Source: Flavobacterium oreochromis
GTDB lineage: Bacteria; Bacteroidota; Bacteroidia; Flavobacteriales; Flavobacteriaceae
DNA length: 64,000 nucleotides
Direction of reading: 5' to 3'
Assembly: GCF_019565455.1 (NCBI RefSeq)
Contig: NZ_CP067377.1
Span: forward strand, 744,001-808,000
The notes beneath the pieces are model-generated. The model saw only the letters and a list, made by a program, of their open reading frames with translations, searched no databases and was not told the DNA's origin. Shown one piece after another: positions 9,763 to 17,330 of this stretch (position 1 is its first letter; the number at the start of each line of letters is the position of its first letter). Position numbers and translations under genes: made by a program.

Positions 9763-9850
9763 AATACATATTTTTAGCCTTGTAAATATGTATTTTAAGT
9801 TATAAAAACAGTATTTATAACCCACAAAAAAACACGCCCGTAAGCGTGTT
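9763..9850 (+). terminator. Two tandem hairpins ending XRE B
   Basis: First hairpin 9763-9794: 11-bp stem AATACATATTT/AAATATGTATT. Second 9831-9850: the conserved unit-end hairpin AACACGC/GCGTGTT. Together they close the XRE transcript and mark the conserved end of the unit. Confidence 0.75.
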
Positions 9851-9954
9851 CTTTATATCCTTTTATTTTTTACTCTCTTTGTCTGTCCGAGCTGGAAGCT
9901 CGAACTAGCCTTTTAGATTTGTTCTTTGAAAAATTCGTAAATTTAATAACAACC

Positions 9955-10100
9955 AAAACTGACAAAGTAAACCATTCGCGCCGCAAAGATTTTAGGCTTA
10001 TCCCTCGATCAGGACTTTGTCAGTTTTATTGAATCAGCATCAAATAGTTATTCAGTCATAAAGGACTATTATCAAGGCTTGGATAGAAGATTCAATAACT
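9955..10100 (+). ncRNA. Candidate IS110 bridge RNA region
   Basis: The noncoding left end upstream of the transposase folds well. There is a 14-bp perfect stem between 9955-9968 (AAAACTGACAAAGT) and 10014-10027, enclosing a 45-nt loop. A second pairing ATTGAATC/GATTCAAT encloses an AATAGT/ACTATT stem. IS110 elements encode a bridge RNA from the noncoding end next to the transposase gene. Position and multi-stem shape fit that role. I have not identified the target- and donor-binding loops, so the call is structural only. Confidence 0.5.
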
Positions 10101-10127
10101 TGGTTGCTAATTTTAAAATCTTTTTCT

Positions 10128-11126
10128 ATGAGTAAATTTAGTAATTTTCTAGGAATCGACGTGTCAAAAGAATATTTTGATGCAGTAGTGATTTTGAATG
10201 GTGATAAAAACAACAGCATTCACAATCAGTTTACTAATGATAGCAAAGGTTTAAAAGAATTGATAGCTTGGTTGAAATCCAATCAATCTAATGCGAAAAA
10301 CACCTTAGTTTGCCTTGAACATACAGGTTTATATGGCAAAATAATTATCCCCCATTTGCTTGATAAAGAGTTCTCTGTTTGGGTTGAAATGTCTTTAAAA
10401 ATTATTCGCAGTTTAGGAGTTCAAAGAGGTAAGAATTACAAAATAGATGCTGGAAGAATAGCCTATTATGCGATGAAAAATCAAGAAGAAGCCCAGTTTT
10501 ATCAACCACCAAGAAAAGTAATTGATAAAATTAGAAAGTTACTGACTCTTAGAGATCATTTGGTAAAAACCAAAGCCTTGTTAGTTAAAAACACCAATGA
10601 ACTCAAAAGTTTTGAGCCAGAACTGGCTAAGCTAAATGAAAAATATTCCAAAACAACCATTCAAGGAATAGAGAAAGATTTAAAAAACATTGAAAAAGAA
10701 TTGGATAAAGTCATCGAAGATGATGAAAAACTTTCTAATTTATATGAAAAAGCAACTTCAGTTGTTGGAGTTGGAAAAATAACCGCTTTGTTGTTGATTT
10801 GTTTTACCAATGAGTTCACAATGTATGAAAACCCAAGGCAATTAGCTTGTTATTGCGGTGTGGTACCTTTTGAATACAGCTCTGGAAAAAGTGTAAGAGC
10901 AAAACCCAAAGTCCATTATATGGCTAATAAAACACTCAAAAAACAGTTGCATATGTGTGCGCTTTCTTGTATTTCAGCAAAAGGTGAACTCAAAGAGTAT
11001 TTTGAAAGAAAAGTAGCTGAAGGCAAAAACAAAATGCTAGTAATAAATAATATTAGGAACAAATTAGTACACCGAATTTGCGCCTGTGTAAGAGATAATA
11101 AGCTATACGAAAGAAAAGCAGCTTAA
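10128..11126 (+). CDS. IS110-family DEDD transposase
   Basis: From ATG 10128 (MSKFSNFLGIDVSKEYFDAV) it is 332 aa, normal for the family. The N-terminal RuvC-like DEDD domain shows GIDVSK (first D), CLEHTGLYG (E) and KIDAGRIAYYA (D). A coiled-coil region is at about 140-215 (NIEKELDKVIEDDEKLSNLY). The C-terminal Transposase_20 domain carries VVGVGKITALLL and the GVVPFEYSSGKSVR motif that holds the catalytic serine. It is intact. Because IS110 enzymes are RNA-guided, it should act with RNA from the structured region just upstream. Confidence 0.92.
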   Translation: MSKFSNFLGIDVSKEYFDAVVILNGDKNNSIHNQFTNDSKGLKELIAWLKSNQSNAKNTLVCLEHTGLYGKIIIPHLLDKEFSVWVEMSLKIIRSLGVQRGKNYKIDAGRIAYYAMKNQEEAQFYQPPRKVIDKIRKLLTLRDHLVKTKALLVKNTNELKSFEPELAKLNEKYSKTTIQGIEKDLKNIEKELDKVIEDDEKLSNLYEKATSVVGVGKITALLLICFTNEFTMYENPRQLACYCGVVPFEYSSGKSVRAKPKVHYMANKTLKKQLHMCALSCISAKGELKEYFERKVAEGKNKMLVINNIRNKLVHRICACVRDNKLYERKAA

Positions 11127-11309
11127 TCAAAAACATATAAATTTTCTTTTGAAAGGTAAGAAGTAAAAAACTCCTTACCCTTCGCAAGACTTATTGTGTT
11201 TTTTCAAGATAAAGTTATTGAATTATTCGCAAAAAATAATCGAAAAGTTTAACAATTATTATTTGGAAAAACCATAGTTATCGAACTCGATTATTTAGAG
11301 ACGCTTGGA

Positions 11310-11594
11310 CTAGCTGGGGGTATTGAAGTCATCTGAACAAATCTTTATCTCTTTATTAATTAATTCACTTAGTTTTATATTTTTTTTATCAAGTGTATTT
11401 GAATTTATAATCAAATTAGCTTCATTATATGAGGGGTTTAATTCTACATCTATTATTTTTATCATTTGTCCAGACTTAGTTAAAAGTGTATCGCCAATTT
11501 CAATAACACCATCAACAATCTTACAAGCTAATATTAGCCTGTCATTATGATTTAAGTCTCTAAAAACATTATATATTTTAACTTTTTTAAGCAT
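11310..11594 (-). CDS. Candidate immunity protein for the RHS tip at 11598
   Basis: A 94-aa small beta-rich protein beginning MLKKVKIYNVFRDLNHNDRL, with a GDTLLTKSGQMIKI stretch that resembles a small beta-barrel. I do not recognise the family. It starts 3 bp after the RHS tip stop codon, the tight coupling usual for toxin/immunity pairs. The 3' side meets the IS110 element, so the terminal residues may have been altered by that insertion. The immunity role is inferred from position only. Confidence 0.6.
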   Translation of the reverse strand: MLKKVKIYNVFRDLNHNDRLILACKIVDGVIEIGDTLLTKSGQMIKIIDVELNPSYNEANLIINSNTLDKKNIKLSELINKEIKICSDDFNTPS

Positions 11595-11597
11595 AAT

Positions 11598-12656
11598 TTA
11601 TTGTCTCGTAAATGTTGCTTCTATACCATTTTCTATTTCTCTTACAGTCACACTTTTAAAACCGTGCTTAGCAGCTTGCTGACCCGACCAAGTTTTAAAC
11701 GCAGCTTGTTCTTGAGTAGCACCATTCTTCAATGCAGCTTCATATCTTGTTAAATTTACAGAAGACCCAGTTGAAGTTGTGCTTTCATATATTGAACTTC
11801 TAACCCAAGTTGCTGTAAACATTTCTGCTTCAGTTTCTTTAAGAGCTTCTGAGAAAAATTTAGAACCATATCCTAATCCCTGTAGTCGTTTAGGAATATT
11901 CAAGTCAATTTGCAATCCCTTTTTAAATGAAAAAGTATAAAAACCTATTTGTTCTCCGTCAACTCTCCCCCAAGCTCTTCCACCTCCCATAGCTCTTTCC
12001 CAACCATCTAATGTTAATTTAGAAAGTTTGCTCAAAGTTGTATTAAAAATTTTCGGAAACTTTAAATTAAAATTACCAAATGAAGGCTTCTTTAATCCAC
12101 TAAAAGATAAGTTTTTCAAAGGATTACTGAGAGAAAAATCAATTTGATCATCTACACTAGTTCCTCCAATTCCATTTTTTGCAAGATCATAAGTTCCCAA
12201 GGCAAATAAAGAAATATCTGTAAGACCTTTAACACTTCCCGTCAATGAGTTAGCTATATATCCGTCACCTGTATTATTATCATATTTATTATTACCAGTA
12301 ACTGTAGAAATAGTATTTAAAAACTTAAAGAAAGTCACTAGCATATTTTCTCCTGCAGAAAGTTCTTTAGTTTCATTTTTATTTTTATTATCACTTGTTT
12401 CCAATCCCTCTAACTCAACAGCTGATATTGGACTGTTTGAACTAAATTGATATGGTGAATAAAAAGGAAACTTTTTTTCAAGGGGGTCAGTAGCAAAAAA
12501 CCTACCCACTCTTGGGTCGTGCATTCTAAAAGTATAATTTAAAGAATTCCCTTCCCCTTTTAACTCGTCATCTTTTTCTTGTCCTTGGAAGCCGTAACGG
12601 TAAGCTGTGCTTGAGCCGTGGCGGTTTGGAATGAGCGAACCAAAAGGATAATAATT
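11598..12656 (-). CDS. Orphan RHS C-terminal cassette with GNAT-like tip
   Basis: An open frame without an obvious start begins at NYYPFGSLIPNRHGSS, continues through [20 protein letters not shown] and the RHS-associated core [19 protein letters not shown], and then diverges. The first Met is at 12524. The last about 140 residues are the variable tip. They contain LQGLGYGSKFFSEALKE, which resembles the acetyl-CoA loop (Q/RxxGxG/A) of GNAT acetyltransferases, and then a T-W-S-G-Q-Q-A-A-K-H-G-F segment. GNAT-type toxicity is a guess from that motif. With no N-terminal RHS shell it is a displaced tip that could become functional only after recombining onto a full RHS gene such as 28538-39890. 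Confidence 0.75.
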   Translation of the reverse strand, partial: NYYPFGSLIPNRHGSSTAYRYGFQGQEKDDELKGEGNSLNYTFRMHDPRVGRFFATDPLEKKFPFYSPYQFSSNSPISAVELEGLETSDNKNKNETKELSAGENMLVTFFKFLNTISTVTGNNKYDNNTGDGYIANSLTGSVKGLTDISLFALGTYDLAKNGIGGTSVDDQIDFSLSNPLKNLSFSGLKKPSFGNFNLKFPKIFNTTLSKLSKLTLDGWERAMGGGRAWGRVDGEQIGFYTFSFKKGLQIDLNIPKRLQGLGYGSKFFSEALKETEAEMFTATWVRSSIYESTTSTGSSVNLTRYEAALKNGATQEQAAFKTWSGQQAAKHGFKSVTVREIENGIEATFTRQ

Positions 12657-13200
12657 TATGCGTTTTTTACTAGGGTTGCCACTACTTTGGGTATGTCTTT
12701 TCTGACAAAACCAGTAAAAAAATTTTCCTGCTTGCCTTACTACCTACTAAAGTCACTATTTTAAAAGAACGTTTACTTATATATGTCCTCAAAGATAACG
12801 TTTTTACATATATACAGTATTGTTTGATATAAAAAAGACAATCGTTGCTTAAATGGCTTATAAATGCGTGATATTGGTATTCGTGGGTACTTTCTGCTAT
12901 AAGACATCTTGCTTATATTTTTTTATATCGATGAGAAAAAGTCGGCTCTAGTGGGAATATGGTGGGCTTATCCTCGGGACATCTACGGGACATCCATATA
13001 TAATCCTTAAAAAATAATTGCACTAAAATAGCTATACAGTTTTTGATGATTTTACTAAAATAGCTATACAGTTTCTTTAATTTCTTTTTATCAATCGTAA
13101 TGCTTTAAATCGTTTTTTTAATCGGTTAAACAAGGCAGGTACAAAACAGTCTTTGAGTGTTTTCTTGTAGTCGGCAGGTTCTTTAGTCAACCGTAGCTCG
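12657..13200. other. Spacer between RHS tip and GC-rich block (unit Q)
   Basis: About 540 bp nearly identical to 22786-23333. It begins with a boundary sequence ending ACTAGTAAAAAACGCAT (- strand reads SGNPSKKRI before NYYPFG) that is common to all three orphan tips. Farther on are GGGACATC direct repeats and two 21-bp direct repeats at 13022-13074. No convincing long gene is present. I see no RHS similarity upstream of the NYYPFG point. Confidence 0.6.
13022..13074. repeat. Two 21-bp direct repeats (iteron-like)
   Basis: ACTAAAATAGCTATACAGTT occurs at 13022 and again at 13054, 32 bp apart, each extended by one T. The pair is conserved at 23154-23174 and 23186-23206. Position, spacing and conservation suggest binding sites for an element protein such as the ATPase or a recombinase. 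Confidence 0.6.
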
Positions 13201-13262
13201 ATTTTTAAAGAAGATTGCCATTCGGTTAATTCTCTTATGGAACGATACACATTAAAAGGCAA
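13077..13262 (-). CDS. Possible small protein MPFNVYRSI (unit Q copy)
   Basis: 61 aa, basic and helical in composition (ELRLTKEPADYKKTLKDCF, then PALFNRLKKRF). The first 58 residues are also encoded at 23395 and below, with only E/D and K/Q changes. Beyond that the two copies differ by a T-run indel. Its start overlaps the hairpin at 13201-13277. No function is recognised. It could be a real small element gene or only a conserved frame in a structured region. Confidence 0.3.
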   Translation of the reverse strand: MPFNVYRSIRELTEWQSSLKIELRLTKEPADYKKTLKDCFVPALFNRLKKRFKALRLIKRN

Positions 13263-13277
13263 TCTTCTTTAAAAATG
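13201..13277. repeat. 19-bp perfect hairpin at the edge of the GC-rich block
   Basis: ATTTTTAAAGAAGATTGCC (13201-13219) pairs perfectly with 13259-13277 across a 39-nt loop. It is conserved at 23334-23409. The - strand block at 17019-17061 has a hairpin at the same place with different sequence, so the structure rather than the sequence may be what is kept. Confidence 0.7.
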
Positions 13278-13886
13278 AGCCCTGCGGAGCTTGCGGAGCA
13301 GTTTTGCGGTTCTACATTAACACCCCCAAGCACCGCAGGGAAGTAAAAAGGCGTTATGCGTTTAGTGGTATAAAAAAGCCTTTTTACTTACCGAGGAGCG
13401 ATGTGGCGGTGTTGCGGCAATGTACCGAAGCCTGCGACACGGGATGCGGACGAGGAGGAACGACGAGGAGCAATGTGTCGCAGTGTGCTGAAAGCATAGC
13501 CCTGAAGCGTAACGCAGTGGAGCAAATCTATTTCGGCGTAGCTTTGCTACACCTTGCAGGGCGTACTGAGAGTACAGGGAGCAACCGCCATATTAACAAG
13601 GGGCGACAGATGCAAAGACGGCTTGGCGTTGGATGGTGCGTGGGGAGCGGTCTTGCAGATGTAATAGCCCCGACGACCGATGGAAGTGAACGTGTGAAGA
13701 CGAGGACAAGCGAACCAGTATATAAAACGGCTCTTGCGAGGCACGAAGCAATCAGAGTGGTTTTATATACTGGTTTGCTTGTGGACTGTGCAACGGAGAG
13801 CAGTCATTGCGAGGTACGAAGCAAACTGAACGACTGGAACAGCCGAGCGGAACAAAGAGAACGACTGGAGGGAGACCGCTTGATTG
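13262..13886 (+). ncRNA. GC-rich structured block, copy 1 (candidate RNA or origin)
   Basis: About 620 bp of strikingly GC-richer DNA in an AT-rich region, with several stems. There is a CCCTGCGG/CCGCAGGG pair, a 12-bp stem 13341-13352/13378-13389 (AAGTAAAAAGGC), a short GTAGC-TTT-GCTAC hairpin (13538-13550) and GTACT-GAG-AGTAC. A 23-bp hairpin (13706-13728/13760-13782) carries a CTTGCGAGGCACGAAGCAATC REP in its loop. Copies lie at 23403-23975 and, reversed, 16505-17040. The GTAGC hairpin shows a compensated base pair between copies. It sits between Int2 and the next RHS tip. It could be a large noncoding RNA, a replication origin or a recombination site. I do not recognise an RNA family. Confidence 0.5.
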
Positions 13887-14008
13887 CTTTTCTTGGCAGT
13901 ATAACACAAACTGTGTAAGTTAAAAAGTTATTCTGAAAAATTAGCTCGCTTAAAAGAGCTAAAATTTTTCGGAAATAACTTTTTAACGTTTTATATATTT
14001 ACATAGTT

Positions 14009-15212
14009 ATGATAGACAAAGAAGACTTATTAAACAACAAGGATTTTTTTTAAATCCTTTAAAAATGGAGAAGATTTATCTTCCTTTTTTAAGCAAATGC
14101 ATAAACGAGCAGTAGAACACATGCTCAATGCCGAACTAGATGCTCACTTAGATACCGAAAAACATCAAAAAACCTCTGACGGCAATTATCGTAATGGTCA
14201 TGGAACCAAGAAGATTAAGACTTCCTTTGGAGAAGATCAAATTAAAGTCCCAAGAGATAGAGAAGGTAGTTTTGAACCTGTTTTAGTCCCTAAAAGACAT
14301 AATATTATTGATGGTTTAGAGAATGTTATCATTTCATTTTATGCTAAAGGAATGAGTGTTAGTGATATTGAAGAGCAAATCAAAGAAATGTATAATTTTG
14401 ACATTTCAACTTCTACCATTTCAAGAATTACTAATGCAGTAGCAAGTGAGATAGTAACCTGGCAAAACAGACCATTAGATGAAGTTTACTTAATTGTTTG
14501 GATGGATGGAATTGTTTTCAAAGTTCGTGAAAACTCAAAAGTAATCAATAAAACTATCTATTTAGCAGTAGGACTTAATCATGAAGGACGAAAAGAAGTT
14601 CTTGGTATGTGGTTAGGTAAGAATGAAAGTTCAAGCTTCTGGATGAGTGTTTTAACCGATTTAAAAGCCCGCGGAGTGGAAGATATTTTAATAACGGCTA
14701 CCGATAATTTAAACGGATTTACTCAAACCATACGTTCTGTTTTTCCTGAATCACAAACACAGATTTGTGTGGTTCACCAAATAAGAAATGCTTGTAGATA
14801 TGTCGTATGGAAAGATAAAAAGCAATTTACAACCGACATGAAACTAGTCTATACAGCACCAACAAAACAAGCCGCCGAGTTAGCTCTAGAAGATTTTGCT
14901 CAAAAATGGGAATCTAAATATGGATATGCTATCAAATCTTGGAGGGAAAATTGGGACGAATTAACCATCTTTTTTGACTTCCCGTTAGAAATCCGCAAAA
15001 TTATTTATACCACAAATTTAATTGAAAATCTTAATGGGAAAATTCGCAAGTACACCAAAAACAAAATGTCGTTTCCAACAGATGAGGCGGTAATAAAATC
15101 GGTTTACCTTGCCTTAAAAGAAGCAACTAAAAAATGGTCGATGCCAATACAAAATTGGGGTATTGTTTTAAACCAATTTAATCTTATATTTGAAAAAAGG
15201 CTCAGATTATAA
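14009..15212 (+). pseudogene. IS256-family transposase, copy 2 (frameshift)
   Basis: Nearly identical to the transposase at 4493-5695, but the T-run at 14044-14051 has eight T instead of seven. The frame is lost after about 13 codons. The remaining open frame starts at 14097 (371 aa) and keeps all DDE residues. It lacks about 30 N-terminal residues, so activity is doubtful. Confidence 0.88.
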
Positions 15213-15215
15213 AAT

Positions 15216-16425
15216 CATAAGTGTTCGAAACCCTATTTTGGTTTGAAAATATCCTCAACTTGATTTGGGTTTCCACCGCATTTTTCCACAATATCTTTGA
15301 TGATTAATACTTCTAACTCGTTAGCAAATTTTAGTTTTGGTATTTTGTACCCTTTTAGATTGTTTAGTTTTTTATAAACTGTCAAAAGGATCGCCATTAT
15401 CAAAGTCATATACATAACAACCTTTATTCCGTTTAGATTCCTAGAAATCAAATGACTAAAGTTTAAGTTTTGTTTTATAAATTTAAAAAACACTTCAATC
15501 TCCCATCGCTTTTTGTAAATATCGACAATCTCTTTAGAAGTCAGGTCATTACTATTACTTAAAAAATAGAATATTTCATTACTTTCCTTTTCTCTTGCAA
15601 TGATTAACCTTAAAAATGAAGTTGTTTTTTTATTTCGTTTATCAAACAATATGACCTTCAAATCTCTTTCAATATATAATCTTTCTGTTTCGTTTTGAAC
15701 TATTTTAAATTCCTCAACTATATCAAATCGAGTATAATTATTAAGACGAGTAACAAAAATAAAATTCTGGTTATTAAAACTTTCAAATGCACTTCTTGCC
15801 TGAAGTCCGCGGTCAAAGACCAATATATTTTCTGGACTTAGGGGACATTCATTTATCAAATCTTTTAAAGCAAAATCTTCAGAAACGAAAGCTTGTTCTG
15901 TAAATATCTTTGAGTGTATAGGAACATTCGAAAAAGCCATACTAAATTTCACAAATCTTTTATCTCCTTGTTTGTTAATCTGCATTCCTTCTTCAAATAA
16001 TTTAGAAGAAATACTGACTAAAGTAGAGTCGAAAGCAATGATGTTGTGCTTTTTATTAAGATATTTATTTTGAAATTGTTTCAAGCAACTTTTGAAAATT
16101 GCTTCGAAATAACACGGATTTATAGTAACTAATCGGTCTCTTATCGAATTGTATTTTACTCCGTCAAAACTATTGTTTGCAATACTTTTAAATGCTAATG
16201 AATGATAAAATTCCTCCATAACCCTCAGGCTATTATTTTTTACATTTAGCATTGAAAAAAGTAAAAGTTGAAACATCGTTTGCCCATTGAGCTTTTTAAC
16301 TTGGTAATCAACCTTGTACTTTAATGATAATCTTTCTAATTCCTCTTTTGGAATATAATTTAACACTTCCGAAACTTGCATAGTTTCTTGTAAAATTATA
16401 AAATTTAAGGTTTCGAACACTTATG
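15216..16425 (-). mobile_element. IS4-family insertion sequence inside IS256 copy 2
   Basis: 1210 bp with perfect 17-bp terminal inverted repeats (CATAAGTGTTCGAAACC inward from each end). It is flanked by 10-bp direct repeats ATTATAAAAT at 15206-15215 and 16426-16435. The same sequence occurs once at the equivalent point in copy 1. It is a clean recent insertion downstream of the IS256 transposase gene. Confidence 0.93.
15233..16381 (-). CDS. IS4-family DDE transposase
   Basis: I choose the ATG at 16381 (MQVSEVLNYIPKEELERLS, 382 aa), since the upstream alternative is a GTG inside the terminal repeat. The DDE motif is intact. The first Asp is in NIIAFDSTLVSI and the second in ENILVFDRGLQARSAF. 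The Glu sits in the family YREK signature YKKRWEIEVFFKFIK, with Tyr, Arg, Glu and Lys at the expected spacing. Proteins of 380-400 aa are normal for this family. The gene fills nearly the whole element. Confidence 0.93.
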   Translation of the reverse strand: MQVSEVLNYIPKEELERLSLKYKVDYQVKKLNGQTMFQLLLFSMLNVKNNSLRVMEEFYHSLAFKSIANNSFDGVKYNSIRDRLVTINPCYFEAIFKSCLKQFQNKYLNKKHNIIAFDSTLVSISSKLFEEGMQINKQGDKRFVKFSMAFSNVPIHSKIFTEQAFVSEDFALKDLINECPLSPENILVFDRGLQARSAFESFNNQNFIFVTRLNNYTRFDIVEEFKIVQNETERLYIERDLKVILFDKRNKKTTSFLRLIIAREKESNEIFYFLSNSNDLTSKEIVDIYKKRWEIEVFFKFIKQNLNFSHLISRNLNGIKVVMYMTLIMAILLTVYKKLNNLKGYKIPKLKFANELEVLIIKDIVEKCGGNPNQVEDIFKPK

Positions 16426-16504
16426 ATTATAAAATCCAAGCCTAAACTTTTTAACTTACACACTTTGTAGGATAGTGTCTTTCATCCAATCAAATAATCT
16501 TCCA

Positions 16505-17061
16505 ATGTAGAGCCATCAATAGGTGTTCACTCCTGGCTCGCTTTGTTCCAGTCATCACTTCCAGTCGCTTTTACAAGCTCCGTTCTCGTTCTTCCTTGCA
16601 CACACTCTCTGCGTCGTTCACGCTTCGCTATTTTGTCCGTTATAGTTTTTAGTGTGTTCCGCTTCGCTTCACCTAAATCAAGGAACACGTCCAACGCTCG
16701 CCGTGTTGTGGCGGTTGCTCCCTGTACTCTCAGTACGCCCTGCAAGGTGTAGCGAAGCTACGCCGAAATAGATTTGCTCCACTGCGTTACGCTTCAGGGC
16801 TATGCTTTCAGCACACTGCGCCACATTGCTCCTCGTCGTTCCTCCTCGTCCGCATCCCGTGTCGCAGGCTTCGGTACATTGCCACAACACCGCCACTTCG
16901 CTCCTCGGTAAGTAAAAAGGCTTTTTTATACCACTAATCGCCTAACGCCTTTTTTACTTCCCTGCGGTGCTTGGGGGTGTTAAACGTTACGCAGACTAAC
17001 GCCCTTCGGTTGTTTGCTCATTTTTTTAGAAGAAAGCCAAAGAGGCTTTTTCTTAAAAATG
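16505..17061 (-). ncRNA. GC-rich structured block, copy 2 (reverse orientation)
   Basis: Reverse-complement homologue of 13262-13886, well conserved in the RHS-tip-proximal two thirds. The hairpin GTAGC-GAA-GCTAC is at 16749-16761, and the CTCTCAGTAC and 12-bp stem regions are kept. The Int2-proximal part (16505-16690) is strongly diverged and shorter. The block ends in an imperfect hairpin (17019-17038/17044-17061) at the same place as the 19-bp hairpin of the other copies. It belongs to the + strand run: Int2 remnant, IS256, this block, RHS tip. Confidence 0.5.
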
Positions 17062-17330
17062 AAACTCTCTTTTTTTTTTTCTTTCAAAAAAATCGAGCAC
17101 CATAAGGCTAAAGTACCTGTAAACTACAGGTAAACACTCGAAGAATAGTAAATACTTGCCAATGGATAAAGGATAAATAAACGGATTTTTATATATTTGG
17201 AATGTAGCAATACAAGACGTTCTTTAAAAAAACAGTTGTAGTTAGAGGTAAGGCAAGCGGAAAAATTTTTTAACGATTTTGTCAGAAAAGACATACCCAA
17301 AGTAGTGGTAACCCTAGTAAAAAACGCATA

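Larger units (their letters stand above)
9920..11300 (+). mobile_element. IS110-family element (approximate ends)
   Basis: One DEDD transposase with long noncoding flanks and no terminal inverted repeats, as usual for IS110. The exact ends cannot be fixed from this window. The left flank is a GC-richer palindromic stretch (GAGCTGGAAGCTC at about 9888) next to the unit-end hairpin, and the right flank reads GGACTAGCTGGGGG at about 11306. This suggests insertion at a REP-like sequence. The insertion separates XRE B from the cassette immunity gene at 11310. Confidence 0.75.
13895..16479 (+). mobile_element. IS256-family insertion sequence, copy 2 (interrupted)
   Basis: Same terminal repeats and orientation as copy 1. 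It is interrupted by the IS4-family element at 15216-16425, so its own length is about 1365 bp. The left flank is CTTTTCTT (13887-13894) and the right flank is TTTCATCC (16480-16487), exactly the two flanks of copy 1 exchanged. Confidence 0.92.

Noticed and set aside
13304..13918. 204-aa ORF through the GC-rich block, and similar frames at 23437-23982 and 16527-16896
   Set aside because: Frames are not conserved between the three copies (indels and replaced stretches), the products are Arg/Cys-rich without any domain, and the DNA is rich in stems. Better read as structured noncoding sequence.
4379..16479. Composite transposon made by the two IS256 copies
   Set aside because: A composite transposon would have matching outer octamers made by one insertion event. 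Here the outer flanks are both TTTCATCC, but the inner flanks are both CTTTTCTT and belong to the same Int2 end region. The arrangement is better explained by a circle recombining into an existing IS.
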